This document shows, one piece after another, positions 17,660-26,415 of a DNA stretch of 64,000 bases; positions within the stretch are counted from its first letter, which is position 1, and each line of letters starts with the position of its first letter. The stretch comes from G020354785 sp964521285 (GTDB lineage: Bacteria; Bacteroidota; Bacteroidia; Bacteroidales; UBA10428): positions 1 through 64,000 of the forward strand of contig CAZFQS010000011.1 in assembly GCA_964521285.1 (NCBI GenBank). The letters run 5' to 3'. The notes beneath the pieces were generated by a model. It was not told the DNA's origin, searched no databases, and was given only the letters and a program-made list of their open reading frames with translations. Both the position numbers and the translations under genes were made by a program.

Positions 17660-19132
17660 ATGAATGCTTTTGACTATTTTTTTGCTGATTCAAAAGAACA
17701 GGAAAAGGATTTTATCCTGGGCCCAAAAGAGGCAATATCCTACAAAGCATTATATAAAAATAGCCTTAAACTATCGAAATATTTGAAAGATACATTTGGT
17801 GAGAATAATAATATAGTATTAATTTCTCCTAATTCTGTTTTTTTTGTAACAGCCTATCTTGCAATAATGAAATCAGGAAATACTTGTGTGCCTGTAAATC
17901 CTAACATAGAAACAAATAATCTTAATTTCATAATTGATGTTTGCAAGTCAAAATATATATTTATAGCCTCAGAGCTACAAAACAGATTTGATTTAAAAAA
18001 ATTTACTTTAATCAATGAAGAAAACTTAAATAATATCCTTAATTCCGTAGAAGAACTTGTTGAAGCGGATATAAATGATAAGGACTTCAGTAAGGAAAGA
18101 CTTGCTGAAATAATATTTACCTCAGGGTCAACAGGTGAACCCAAAGGTGTGATGATTAGCCACAAAAATCTTATTGCGAATACTGATTCGATTATCGAGT
18201 ATTTTAAACTTGAAAGTGATAATATCATTGAAATTGTATTACCATTTTATTATTGTTTTGGCTTGTCATTATTACATACGCATCTTAAGGTTGGGGGTAG
18301 TGTTGTATTGAACAATGCATTTATTTTTATCGGTTCGGTAATTAATGATTTGATAAAATATAAATGTACGGGTTTTGCCGGTGTGCCCAGTCACTTTCAA
18401 ATTCTGTTGCGTAAAACTAAAAGTTTTAAAACAACTCACTTTCCGGATTTAAAATACGTAGCACAGGCAGGTGGCAAATTACATACAGTCTTTATTAAGG
18501 AATTTATTAATTCCTTTCCTGAGATTAAGTTTTATGTAATGTATGGTCAGACTGAAGCAACTGCCAGACTATCATATTTACCCGTAGAAATGTTAAATAA
18601 AAAACTGGGCTCTATAGGAAAGGGTATTCCCGGAGTTAAACTTGAAGTGTTTAATGATAAATACCAGCCTGCAAAACCCGGGGAAGTTGGGGAGATTGTC
18701 GCTAAAGGAGACAATATAATGATGGGTTATATCAATGATATAGAGGATACAAATAGAACTATTAGAAATGGATGGTTATATACAGGGGATCTTGCATACA
18801 AAGATGAAGACGGATATTTTTATCTAACTGCAAGAAAAAAAGAAATTATTAAAGTCGGAGGAAAAAGAATTAGTCCAAAAGAAATAGAAGAAGTAATAGT
18901 GTCAATACCTGAAGTTGTTGATTGTACAGTCGAAGGGATATATGATGAAATTCTGGGTGAATCAATTAAAGCAAAAATTATTGTTGGTAATTTAAAAGAA
19001 AATATTTTAACCAATGCCGCTGTTAAGGAATATTGTGCTAACAAATTAGCTTTATTTAAAGTGCCTCAAATTATTGAATTTAGTGACAGGATTAAAATCG
19101 CTGCAACAGGTAAGAAAGTTAAGAGAATTTAG
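17660..19132 (+). CDS. AMP-forming acyl-CoA/acyl-ACP ligase (ANL superfamily)
   Basis: The 490-residue enzyme has the ANL core motifs in order: A3 FTSGSTGEPKGVMISH, A5 MYGQTEATARLSYLP, A7 YTGDLAYKDEDGYFYL, A8 ARKKEIIKVGGKRISPKEIE and a C-terminal A10 lysine in AATGKKVKRI. It should activate a carboxylic acid as the acyl-adenylate and pass it to CoA or, more likely here, to the phosphopantetheine of the ACP encoded at the start of the operon. The gap to the upstream gene is 27 bp. The substrate pocket cannot be read reliably. It ends close to, and converges on, a second ligase gene. Confidence 0.87.
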   Translation: MNAFDYFFADSKEQEKDFILGPKEAISYKALYKNSLKLSKYLKDTFGENNNIVLISPNSVFFVTAYLAIMKSGNTCVPVNPNIETNNLNFIIDVCKSKYIFIASELQNRFDLKKFTLINEENLNNILNSVEELVEADINDKDFSKERLAEIIFTSGSTGEPKGVMISHKNLIANTDSIIEYFKLESDNIIEIVLPFYYCFGLSLLHTHLKVGGSVVLNNAFIFIGSVINDLIKYKCTGFAGVPSHFQILLRKTKSFKTTHFPDLKYVAQAGGKLHTVFIKEFINSFPEIKFYVMYGQTEATARLSYLPVEMLNKKLGSIGKGIPGVKLEVFNDKYQPAKPGEVGEIVAKGDNIMMGYINDIEDTNRTIRNGWLYTGDLAYKDEDGYFYLTARKKEIIKVGGKRISPKEIEEVIVSIPEVVDCTVEGIYDEILGESIKAKIIVGNLKENILTNAAVKEYCANKLALFKVPQIIEFSDRIKIAATGKKVKRI

Positions 19133-19173
19133 AAGTCCTATACTCAGAATACCCAATAAATCTATAGTACTGA

Positions 19174-20769
19174 TCAATAATTCTTATTTAATGTAAGCTT
19201 ATCAATTTTACCGTGAGGTGTCTTTGGTATTTTATCAACAAACTCAACATATTTAGGTATTGCAAATGACTCCAGATGTTGAGAACAATATTTTAAAACA
19301 TCCTTCTGAGCAATTTTAAAATCACTATCTTGAACAATATAAGCTTTTATTGCCTGTCCAAGAATTTCATCAGCTACGCCTATTACTGCAACTTCAACAA
19401 TTCCTTCAATTTGATATATGACATTTTCAATTTCTTTTGCGCTTAATCTCTCCCCTCTGCTTTTAATCATGTCATCTTTTCTGCCCAGGAAATATAAATA
19501 GCCCTCGGCATCTTTCTTAAAGTAATCTCCTGTAAATAATAGATTTTCGCTGAAATTTAATCCTGGCCTGAAATATTTTGCAGTTAGATCAGGAGAATTC
19601 CAATAACCCTTCATAACGTTTGAACCCCTTACTACCAGCTCACCAACTTCACCAGGTTTCACCTCCTGTTCATTTTCATCCACAATGAAGACTTCACAAT
19701 TAGGCATAGCTTTTCCAACAGAACCAGGTCTCCTGTCTATTTCATCAGGTGGCAGATAGCACACCCTTTTGCATTCAGTCAATCCAAACATTGAATATAT
19801 TCTAACATGAGGTAATTCATTTCTAATCTTTTTAATATGTTCCTCAGGTAAAGCCGCCCCGGTATTTGTAATATATCTTAATGAACTGAAATCATATTTT
19901 TTTAAGTTTTTTATTTTTAATAACATTGCTATAATAGTAGGGACTATTGGAAAGCCTGTTATTTGTTCTTTTTGGATGAGTTTAATTATGTCAGTAATAA
20001 AGATAAATGATTTCTCCAACACGACTGTCCCCCCAAATATAAATGCCATAATGACCTGGTACAGTCCATAATCAAATGAAAGTGGTAATGTGTTCAATAT
20101 AATATCATCTTCTATGTTTTCTATGTACTGAATAATGCTTTGTGCTGCAGAAATTATATTAATATGAGTTGACATTACACCTTTGGGTTCACCCGTTGAT
20201 CCAGAAGTATAAATTAATGCCGCTAAATCCAGATCTATGCAACCAGCTTTGATCCTGTCTGATTCATTACTTCTTTTATAAGCTGAATATTCTTGTATGT
20301 TTATATTATTAAATATATCGTCCCAACTAAATGATGATGACAATAATGATTTTGGTATTGATAATTTTGAACCTACCCATATTATCTTGATTTGATTCGT
20401 AATATCATTAAAGGCCTTCTCAATAACATTAGATTTGGATAAATGAGTGATTATAACGCTAGCGCCAGAATCTTTTATTATGTATGAAAGTTTACTTGCC
20501 CGTACCTGACTGTTAATAACTACAAAAACACCAGCAGCCTTTAAAATTCCATAAACAGAAATTACTGTCTTAGAAGAATTATCCATATAAATTATAACGC
20601 GATCATTACGTGTGATTCCTATTCCCAATAGAAATAATGCTAGTTGATCAGAATATTGATTTATAGTAGAATATGTCAAACGTTCTTTGCCAGCAATTAA
20701 AGCTTCCTTATTTGGATAAAGCCTTGCGGAATTTTCAAGATAATCCTGAACAAAAGTCGGATATTTCAT
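19174..20769 (-). CDS. AMP-forming acyl ligase, exosortase-A-associated-like (ANL superfamily)
   Basis: The 531-residue protein has A3 YTSGSTGEPKGVMSTH, A5 MFGLTECKRVCYLP, A7 FTGDYFKKDAEGYLYFLGR, A8 DDMIKSRGERLSAKEIE and A10 KTPHGKIDKLTL, so all catalytic motifs are intact. The general look, with an amidotransferase and an ACP nearby, resembles the acyl-CoA ligases found in exosortase-linked exopolysaccharide loci, but no exosortase gene is visible in this window. It converges with the first ligase (41 bp between stops) and is a single-gene transcript or follows the initiating transferase on the minus strand. The two ligases share the fold but differ enough to have different substrates. Confidence 0.85.
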   Translation of the reverse strand: MKYPTFVQDYLENSARLYPNKEALIAGKERLTYSTINQYSDQLALFLLGIGITRNDRVIIYMDNSSKTVISVYGILKAAGVFVVINSQVRASKLSYIIKDSGASVIITHLSKSNVIEKAFNDITNQIKIIWVGSKLSIPKSLLSSSFSWDDIFNNINIQEYSAYKRSNESDRIKAGCIDLDLAALIYTSGSTGEPKGVMSTHINIISAAQSIIQYIENIEDDIILNTLPLSFDYGLYQVIMAFIFGGTVVLEKSFIFITDIIKLIQKEQITGFPIVPTIIAMLLKIKNLKKYDFSSLRYITNTGAALPEEHIKKIRNELPHVRIYSMFGLTECKRVCYLPPDEIDRRPGSVGKAMPNCEVFIVDENEQEVKPGEVGELVVRGSNVMKGYWNSPDLTAKYFRPGLNFSENLLFTGDYFKKDAEGYLYFLGRKDDMIKSRGERLSAKEIENVIYQIEGIVEVAVIGVADEILGQAIKAYIVQDSDFKIAQKDVLKYCSQHLESFAIPKYVEFVDKIPKTPHGKIDKLTLNKNY

Positions 20770-20939
20770 TTTAGATTAATTTCATAGCTTCAATTATAAT
20801 GTCAAATAGCAAGATAGTATAAAAATTAATAGTGCGGGAACTAGCCTATAGACATAATAATTGCACATTTTTACATTTCTGTAAAAGTTTTAAATTAATT
20901 TAACTTCTATTCTCAATTTGGAATAAGAGTAAATTTAGC

Positions 20940-22100
20940 TTATGAACTCCTGATTTTATTTGTGAGTATGTTATATATAGCTTTAAAGAAATATTTAATA
21001 TCTGTAAAATAAGGATTCTTTTTCTTATCGTTCAGATAAATTCTTTCAGCTTCTATATTTCCTTTATCATCGGGCATACATAATGATACGTAGGGGGGAA
21101 TACATCCCGGTTTATTTTTAATTCTCTTAATTTGAAGGTCTTCGGGAAATTGACTGAATCTGACCCAACTCAAAGGACGTACTCCTACAAGCTTCATTTC
21201 TCCTTTTATTACATTGACGATCTGTGGAAGTTCATCAAGCCATATTCTTCTGAAATACCTACCCCACCTGGTAAGCCTGAAATCATCTTCCGGCTTCCCC
21301 ATAGGATTATATCCATTAAGTTTTAAAACAAAATCCTGTATATATTCTGAATAGGGATGCATAGTTCTGATTTTATAAACGCCTATCATCCTGGCATTTT
21401 TTCCAATCCTGCTTAGCTTAATTATTGGATGAAATGAAGGGCTTTTATCTTGTATCGGTTCTCTTGATTTCATAACTACAAAATAAAATAATCCATCGAT
21501 AATTGTGTAATCAATAATGTCAAATCCACAATATACAAGTCTTCCCAACACTTCTGCCTGAGAAATAGTATGATGAGCTCCCCTGGTAAAATAAAAATAT
21601 ATTTTTTCTATATATCTTAATCTTGGAATTACTCTGTTAACCGCAAAATCCATCAGCCAGACAATTGGACCTAGAGTTTTACCAAACACTCTGTAAATTC
21701 TCTTCTTTCTTTCCCAGTATTTTTCCAGTCTGCCAATATATAATCCTGCATCAGGCAAAAGTTTGTTAACTGACCGGAAATGTTCATTAATGTATCGAAT
21801 ATGATTTATTTTCTTAAAATTTATAATTGTCCTGATATTATTAAAATCAACATCTTCTGCGTATGATCTGGAAGCTGTACTAAATATAATATGATTAAAA
21901 TACTTTTTTAGATCAAGATGTTCACGAACATATCTATACACCTGAGGATTGGACTCCCTTAATATTGCCTTCTCCAGATCATTATAGTTAAGGAAATTAT
22001 GCTTTAACGCTGAAATAACGGCATCTTTGGTTTTCCGGTTAAGATGATCGAAATGTGATTCACCTATTAAATTATGAACGTACTCAATATATCCTGGCAT
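20940..22100 (-). CDS. Initiating sugar-phosphate transferase with atypical N-terminal half
   Basis: The C-terminal part (about residues 230-386) is a bacterial sugar transferase (PGT) domain: YKIRTMHPYSEYI, FRLTRWGRYFRRIWLDELPQ and IKGEMKLVGVRPLS, where the usual V-G-P-R-P is V-G-V-R-P. This enzyme class transfers a sugar-1-phosphate to undecaprenyl phosphate and so starts each repeat unit. The N-terminal 230 residues are not the usual membrane-anchor domain. They include INHIRYINEHFRSVNKLLPD and ISQAEVLGRLVYCGFDIIDY, which look like the end of a class I methyltransferase-like fold. The membrane-entering segment is probably IVWLMDFAVNRVIPRLRYIE. The gene closes the polysaccharide locus. Confidence 0.8.
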   Translation of the reverse strand: MPGYIEYVHNLIGESHFDHLNRKTKDAVISALKHNFLNYNDLEKAILRESNPQVYRYVREHLDLKKYFNHIIFSTASRSYAEDVDFNNIRTIINFKKINHIRYINEHFRSVNKLLPDAGLYIGRLEKYWERKKRIYRVFGKTLGPIVWLMDFAVNRVIPRLRYIEKIYFYFTRGAHHTISQAEVLGRLVYCGFDIIDYTIIDGLFYFVVMKSREPIQDKSPSFHPIIKLSRIGKNARMIGVYKIRTMHPYSEYIQDFVLKLNGYNPMGKPEDDFRLTRWGRYFRRIWLDELPQIVNVIKGEMKLVGVRPLSWVRFSQFPEDLQIKRIKNKPGCIPPYVSLCMPDDKGNIEAERIYLNDKKKNPYFTDIKYFFKAIYNILTNKIRSS

Positions 22101-22557
22101 TCTCGATTAGGGTTAATAGTATTAGGTATTTTCAGATATTTTTTAATATTTAATTGATAAAAATTTTTAATATTAAATCTCAAACAGTTATACTTTTAAA
22201 AAGAACGTTTAATAGATTCAAAATTTTTAAATAATAGTTTAAGATACTTTTTAATTTTCTGTACGAATGTAATCTAAGATCTAATATAAATCAAGTAAGA
22301 ATTTACGAATGTTAATAATTTGATGATGAACTTATCAATATTTTTAACTAATGAAATCAGGCCAGTCTTTGAAACTGTATTTTAGTAATTTTTTTGTATA
22401 AAATGAAAATTATATTGCAGATTTTGGAATCATTAAATTTAAGGATTTTAAATGTATTTAACAACTCTTTATTTATTCATTTTGAAGTTAGTAATATTAT
22501 AGTTTTTTAGTAAGTTTAACATATAAATTTCACTTACCTGTTTTAACTGAATTAAAA
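22101..22557. other. Intergenic boundary between polysaccharide locus and core genes
   Basis: 457 bp of very AT-rich DNA between divergent genes (sugar transferase on minus, xerD on plus). It must hold both promoters. A TTTG at about 22391 followed by TATATTGC some 18 bases later is a weak promoter match for xerD. No tRNA, repeat or integrase attachment site was seen. Confidence 0.4.
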
Positions 22558-23457
22558 ATGTCCTGGTCTGTTTACATATCTGAATATATATCTTATTTAA
22601 AACTTGAAAAATCATTATCTGAAAATTCTATTGACGCTTATAAGAGAGATATTAAAATGTTATTGTCCTTCCTTGAGTTTAAGAAACTCAACATTCCTCC
22701 TGCTGAAATAGAACTCCTGCATCTCAGACAATTTATCAGTTGGGTAAATGAACTGGGAATGAGCGCCAGAACGCAGGCACGTGTGATTTCAGGAATTAAA
22801 TCCTTCTTTAAATTTCTTCTCATTGACGAAAAAATTAACAGTGACCCTACTGCTTTACTGGAGTCACCTAAAATTGGCAGAAGGCTTCCGGAAATACTTA
22901 CAGTTGAAGAAATAGATAATCTCATAAATGCTATTGATTTAAGTAAACCGGAAGGACACAGGAATAGGGCTATTATTGAAACATTGTATAGTTGCGGACT
23001 CAGAGTATCGGAACTTATTAATCTGAGACTTACAGATTTGTTTTTTGACCAGGGATTTATCAAGGTACTTGGCAAAGGGAATAAAGAAAGACTTGTTCCT
23101 GTTAGCCAGAAAGCCATAAAGGAAATAGAAATATATATCAGTCAATACAGAAATCATTATCGAATCGACAGGCAGTTTGAAAACATTTTATTTCTTAACA
23201 GAAGGGGAAAGAAGCTTACAAGGGTAATGATATTTACTATTATTAAAACCCTGGCAAAAACAATAGGCTTAAAGAAAAATATAAGTCCCCATACCTTCAG
23301 GCATTCATTTGCCTCTCATCTTATTGACGGGGGAGCTGACCTGCGTGCTATACAGGAAATGCTCGGTCATGAGTCAATAATAACTACGGAAATTTACACG
23401 CACCTTGATACCGAATATTTAAGGGACACTATAATTCAGTATCATCCCAGGGCGTAA
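22558..23457 (+). CDS. xerD: Tyrosine recombinase XerD
   Basis: The 299-residue protein has the full tyrosine recombinase catalytic set: Arg149 (CGLRVSEL), Lys173 (GKGNKERL), His245 and Arg248 (HTFRHSFASHL), His271 (LGHESIITT) and Tyr280 (EIYTHLD). The N-terminal SAM-like domain and total length match XerC/XerD, which resolve chromosome dimers at dif with FtsK. The start ATG at 22558 gives the normal N-terminus. It sits next to core genes and has no excision factor or attachment repeats, so a housekeeping role is more likely than a mobile-element integrase. XerC versus XerD is judged from general similarity only. Confidence 0.87.
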   Translation: MSWSVYISEYISYLKLEKSLSENSIDAYKRDIKMLLSFLEFKKLNIPPAEIELLHLRQFISWVNELGMSARTQARVISGIKSFFKFLLIDEKINSDPTALLESPKIGRRLPEILTVEEIDNLINAIDLSKPEGHRNRAIIETLYSCGLRVSELINLRLTDLFFDQGFIKVLGKGNKERLVPVSQKAIKEIEIYISQYRNHYRIDRQFENILFLNRRGKKLTRVMIFTIIKTLAKTIGLKKNISPHTFRHSFASHLIDGGADLRAIQEMLGHESIITTEIYTHLDTEYLRDTIIQYHPRA

Positions 23458-23526
23458 TGAGTTTCTTATTTTTACAACTTTAAATATCAAGATTAATATT
23501 TTTTAAATACCTTTGTGGACTTTTAA

Positions 23527-23594
23527 AATCAGATATTAGAATACAAAAAAAATCAGATATTAGAATACAGGAAAAAGCAGATATAGGATTACAA
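23527..23594. repeat. 24-bp tandem repeat, three copies
   Basis: Three 20-base cores begin at 23527, 23551 and 23575 with an exact 24-bp period. Copies 1 and 2 read AATCAGATATTAGAATACAA/G and are nearly identical; copy 3 (AAGCAGATATAGGATTACAA) has diverged. The array lies between xerD and ppdK, ending 27 bases before the ppdK start, so it could affect the ppdK leader. Confidence 0.8.
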
Positions 23595-23621
23595 GCAATA
23601 TAAATTAAAAAAATATAATAA

Positions 23622-26348
23622 ATGACTAAAGTAAAACGTGTATACTCATTTGGTAATAAACAGGCTGAAGGAAAAGCAGACATGAAAAGCTTGCTTGGCG
23701 GCAAGGGAGCTAATCTGGCAGAAATGAACCTTATTGGAGTGCCTGTTCCCCCTGGATTCACAATAACTACAGAAGTCTGTGCTGAATATAACAAGCTTGG
23801 CAAGAAAAAAGTAATAGAACTTCTTAAAGATGAGGTTAAACAGGCAATGAAAAATGTGGAAAGTATTATGGGATACAAGTTTGGAGATCAAGATAACCCT
23901 TTGCTGGTTTCTGTGCGTTCAGGAGCAAGGGCATCAATGCCCGGAATGATGGATACTGTGCTGAACCTGGGATTGAATGACGACGCTGTTAAAGGAATTG
24001 CCAGTAAGACCAATAATAAAAGATTTGCATGGGATTCTTACAGAAGATTTGTTCAGATGTATGGTGATGTTGTTTTGGGAATGAAACCTGCTTCAAAGGA
24101 AGATGTTGATCCGTTTGAAGAAATAATTGAAAATGTTAAGAGTTCAAAAGGCGTAGAAAATGATACTGATCTTACAACAGAAGACCTTAAGGTACTTGTG
24201 TTAAGGTTTAAAAAAGCCGTTAAGGATGTTACCGGCAAAGATTTCCCTGCAGATCCATGGGAACAGTTATGGGGTTCTATTTGTGCTGTATTTGACAGCT
24301 GGATGAATGAAAGGGCCATCGTATACCGGCAGTTAAACCAGATACCGGAAGAATGGGGAACTGCTGTAAATGTGCAGGCAATGGTATTTGGCAATATGGG
24401 CGATAGTTCGGGCACAGGTGTCGCTTTCACCAGAGATGCTGCTACCGGGGAGAATCTATTTAATGGTGAATATCTTATTAACGCACAGGGCGAGGATGTT
24501 GTGGCAGGTATCAGAACACCACAGCAAATAACCAAAGAAGGTTCTCTTCGATGGGCCAAACTCGCAGGAATTGATGAAGATGAGAGAATTACAATTTATC
24601 CCTCACTTGAAGAAACAATGCCTAAAATTTATAAAGAGCTAAATGAGATCCAGAAAAAACTCGAATCGCATTATAAAGATATGCAGGACCTTGAATTTAC
24701 CATACAGGAAGATAAACTTTGGTTATTGCAAACCAGAAATGGTAAGCGTACAGCAGCATCAATGGTAAAGATTGCAATGGATCTGCTCAGGGAAGGCGCT
24801 ATTGATGAAAAAACAGCTATCCTGCGGCTGGAGGCAAATAAGCTTGACGAATTGCTGCATCCCGTATTTGATCAGGAAGCAATTTCAGAAGCAAACGTCC
24901 TTGCAAAGGGCCTTCCGGCTTCTCCGGGTGCAGCCACAGGAGAGATAGTATTCTTTGCAGATGAAGCTGAAACCTGGAAAGCCCAGGGAAAAGAAGTCTT
25001 ACTGGTAAGAATTGAAACATCACCCGAAGACCTTGCAGGCATGAATGCTGCTAATGGTATACTAACTGCCCGGGGGGGGATGACATCTCATGCGGCTGTT
25101 GTCGCAAGGGGTATGGGTAAATGCTGTATATCAGGTGCAGGAAGCATAAATATTGATTATAAAAAACGGCAACTGCTGATAGATGGTAAAATCTTTAAAG
25201 AAGGCGAATGGTTATCAATAAATGGTTCCACAGGTGAAGTTTATGAAGGTAAGATTAAAACTATAGATCCTGAATTGAGCGGTGATTTTGGAGAAATTAT
25301 GAAACTGGCCTTCAAATACAGAAAAATGGGTATCAGAACAAATGCGGACACTCCCCAGGATGCATGGGTAGCCAGGACTTTCGGTGCACAGGGTATAGGA
25401 TTGTGCCGTACCGAGCACATGTTTTTTGAAGAAGACAGAATTATCGTAATGCGTGAAATGATACTTGCTGAAAATGAAGCTGGCAGAAGGAAAGCATTAG
25501 AGAAGTTGCTGCCAATGCAGAGATCGGATTTTGAAGGTATATTTGAAGCTATGGAAGGACTGCCGGTAACTATCAGATTGCTTGACCCGCCCCTGCATGA
25601 ATTTGTGCCGCATGACCAGGAAAATCAAAAAGTAATGGCAGATGATATGGGTGTGTCGGTTGAAGTTATTAAAAAGAAAGTTGAGGATCTTTCTGAATTT
25701 AATCCTATGCTTGGTCACAGAGGATGCCGTTTAGGAATTACTTATCCTGAAATAACTGAAATGCAGGCCAGGGCAATAATAGAAGCAGCCCTGAATTTAA
25801 AGGCAAAGGGCATAAAAACAATTCCTGAAATTATGGTTCCTCTCATCGGGACGGTTCAGGAATTTAAAATGCAGGAAGAAATAATAAGGTTAACTGCAGA
25901 AAAAGTATTTAAAGAAAAGGGAGATACTATCGAATATCTGGTAGGTACGATGATTGAAATTCCACGTGCAGCTATTACCGCTGATGAGGTAGCAGAAAGG
26001 GCCGAATTTTTCTCATTTGGAACAAACGACCTTACACAAATGACTTTCGGTTACTCAAGAGATGATGCCGGTAAATTCTTGCCAGTATATATTGAAAAAG
26101 GAATTTTAAAAAATGATCCTTTTCAAATCCTGGATCAAACAGGCGTAGGCCAACTGATTGAGATAGGGGTTAAAAAGGGACGAAGTGTAAGAAAAAACCT
26201 GAAAATAGGAATATGCGGCGAACATGGCGGAGAACCCAGTTCAGTGGAATTCTGTCACAGGACAGGTATGGATTATGTAAGCTGTTCTCCGTTTAGAGTA
26301 CCAATTGCAAGGCTGGCAGCAGCACAGGCTGCAATAAAAGAAATGTAA
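23622..26348 (+). CDS. ppdK: Pyruvate, phosphate dikinase
   Basis: This 908-residue enzyme interconverts pyruvate + ATP + Pi with PEP + AMP + PPi. The N-terminal ATP-grasp part begins KRVYSFGNKQAEGKADM-KSLLGGKGANLAEM and contains VSVRSGARASMPGMMDT. The swivelling phosphohistidine domain has GGMTSHAAVVARGMGKC with His490. The C-terminal PEP/pyruvate domain has RTEHMFFEEDRI, FGTNDLTQMTFGYSRDD and the catalytic Cys888 in YVSCSPFRVP. Length and motifs are complete. With the GTP-type PEP carboxykinase at 29.5 kb it gives a PPi-linked PEP/pyruvate/oxaloacetate node common in anaerobic Bacteroidota. Confidence 0.97.
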   Translation: MTKVKRVYSFGNKQAEGKADMKSLLGGKGANLAEMNLIGVPVPPGFTITTEVCAEYNKLGKKKVIELLKDEVKQAMKNVESIMGYKFGDQDNPLLVSVRSGARASMPGMMDTVLNLGLNDDAVKGIASKTNNKRFAWDSYRRFVQMYGDVVLGMKPASKEDVDPFEEIIENVKSSKGVENDTDLTTEDLKVLVLRFKKAVKDVTGKDFPADPWEQLWGSICAVFDSWMNERAIVYRQLNQIPEEWGTAVNVQAMVFGNMGDSSGTGVAFTRDAATGENLFNGEYLINAQGEDVVAGIRTPQQITKEGSLRWAKLAGIDEDERITIYPSLEETMPKIYKELNEIQKKLESHYKDMQDLEFTIQEDKLWLLQTRNGKRTAASMVKIAMDLLREGAIDEKTAILRLEANKLDELLHPVFDQEAISEANVLAKGLPASPGAATGEIVFFADEAETWKAQGKEVLLVRIETSPEDLAGMNAANGILTARGGMTSHAAVVARGMGKCCISGAGSINIDYKKRQLLIDGKIFKEGEWLSINGSTGEVYEGKIKTIDPELSGDFGEIMKLAFKYRKMGIRTNADTPQDAWVARTFGAQGIGLCRTEHMFFEEDRIIVMREMILAENEAGRRKALEKLLPMQRSDFEGIFEAMEGLPVTIRLLDPPLHEFVPHDQENQKVMADDMGVSVEVIKKKVEDLSEFNPMLGHRGCRLGITYPEITEMQARAIIEAALNLKAKGIKTIPEIMVPLIGTVQEFKMQEEIIRLTAEKVFKEKGDTIEYLVGTMIEIPRAAITADEVAERAEFFSFGTNDLTQMTFGYSRDDAGKFLPVYIEKGILKNDPFQILDQTGVGQLIEIGVKKGRSVRKNLKIGICGEHGGEPSSVEFCHRTGMDYVSCSPFRVPIARLAAAQAAIKEM

Positions 26349-26412
26349 AAGGGACAGATGTCTGGATGAAAGGGACAGATGCTTTTATTTAAAAGAAGGG
26401 TCTGTTCCTTTT
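26347..26412. repeat. REP-like palindromic element with direct copy
   Basis: AAAGGGACAGATG occurs at 26348-26360 and again at 26369-26381. The second copy forms a hairpin with TCTGTTCCTTT at 26401-26411, with an inner CTTTT/AAAAG arm. Such GGGACAG/CTGTCCC palindromes resemble the REP-type elements that are mobilised by IS200-like (RAYT) transposases in other bacteria. No transposase is nearby. It may simply be the terminator of two convergent genes. Confidence 0.5.
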
Positions 26413-26415
26413 TAT
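26369..26415. terminator. Bidirectional terminator-like hairpin
   Basis: The stem AAAGGGACAGA / TCTGTTCCTTT (one G-T pair), with an internal CTTTT/AAAAG stem, is followed by TTTTT on the plus strand, and an A/T-rich run flanks it on the other. It lies between the convergent ppdK and creatininase-family genes. Confidence 0.55.

Noticed and set aside
14332..20769. Exosortase/PEP-CTERM system suggested by the ligase and amidotransferase genes
   Set aside because: No exosortase, no PEP-CTERM-like C-terminus and no EpsH-type gene is in the window; only the resemblance of single enzymes remains.
22638..23117. 159-codon frame antisense to xerD
   Set aside because: A shadow of the recombinase reading frame; no domain and no separate promoter.
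22558..23457. Reading the Xer recombinase as the integrase of a genomic island covering the polysaccharide locus
   Set aside because: Length and motifs are those of chromosomal XerC/D, and no attachment repeats, tRNA or excisionase are present.
24053..24559. 168-codon frame antisense to ppdK
   Set aside because: It lies wholly inside a strongly conserved gene in the opposite direction and has no recognisable domain.
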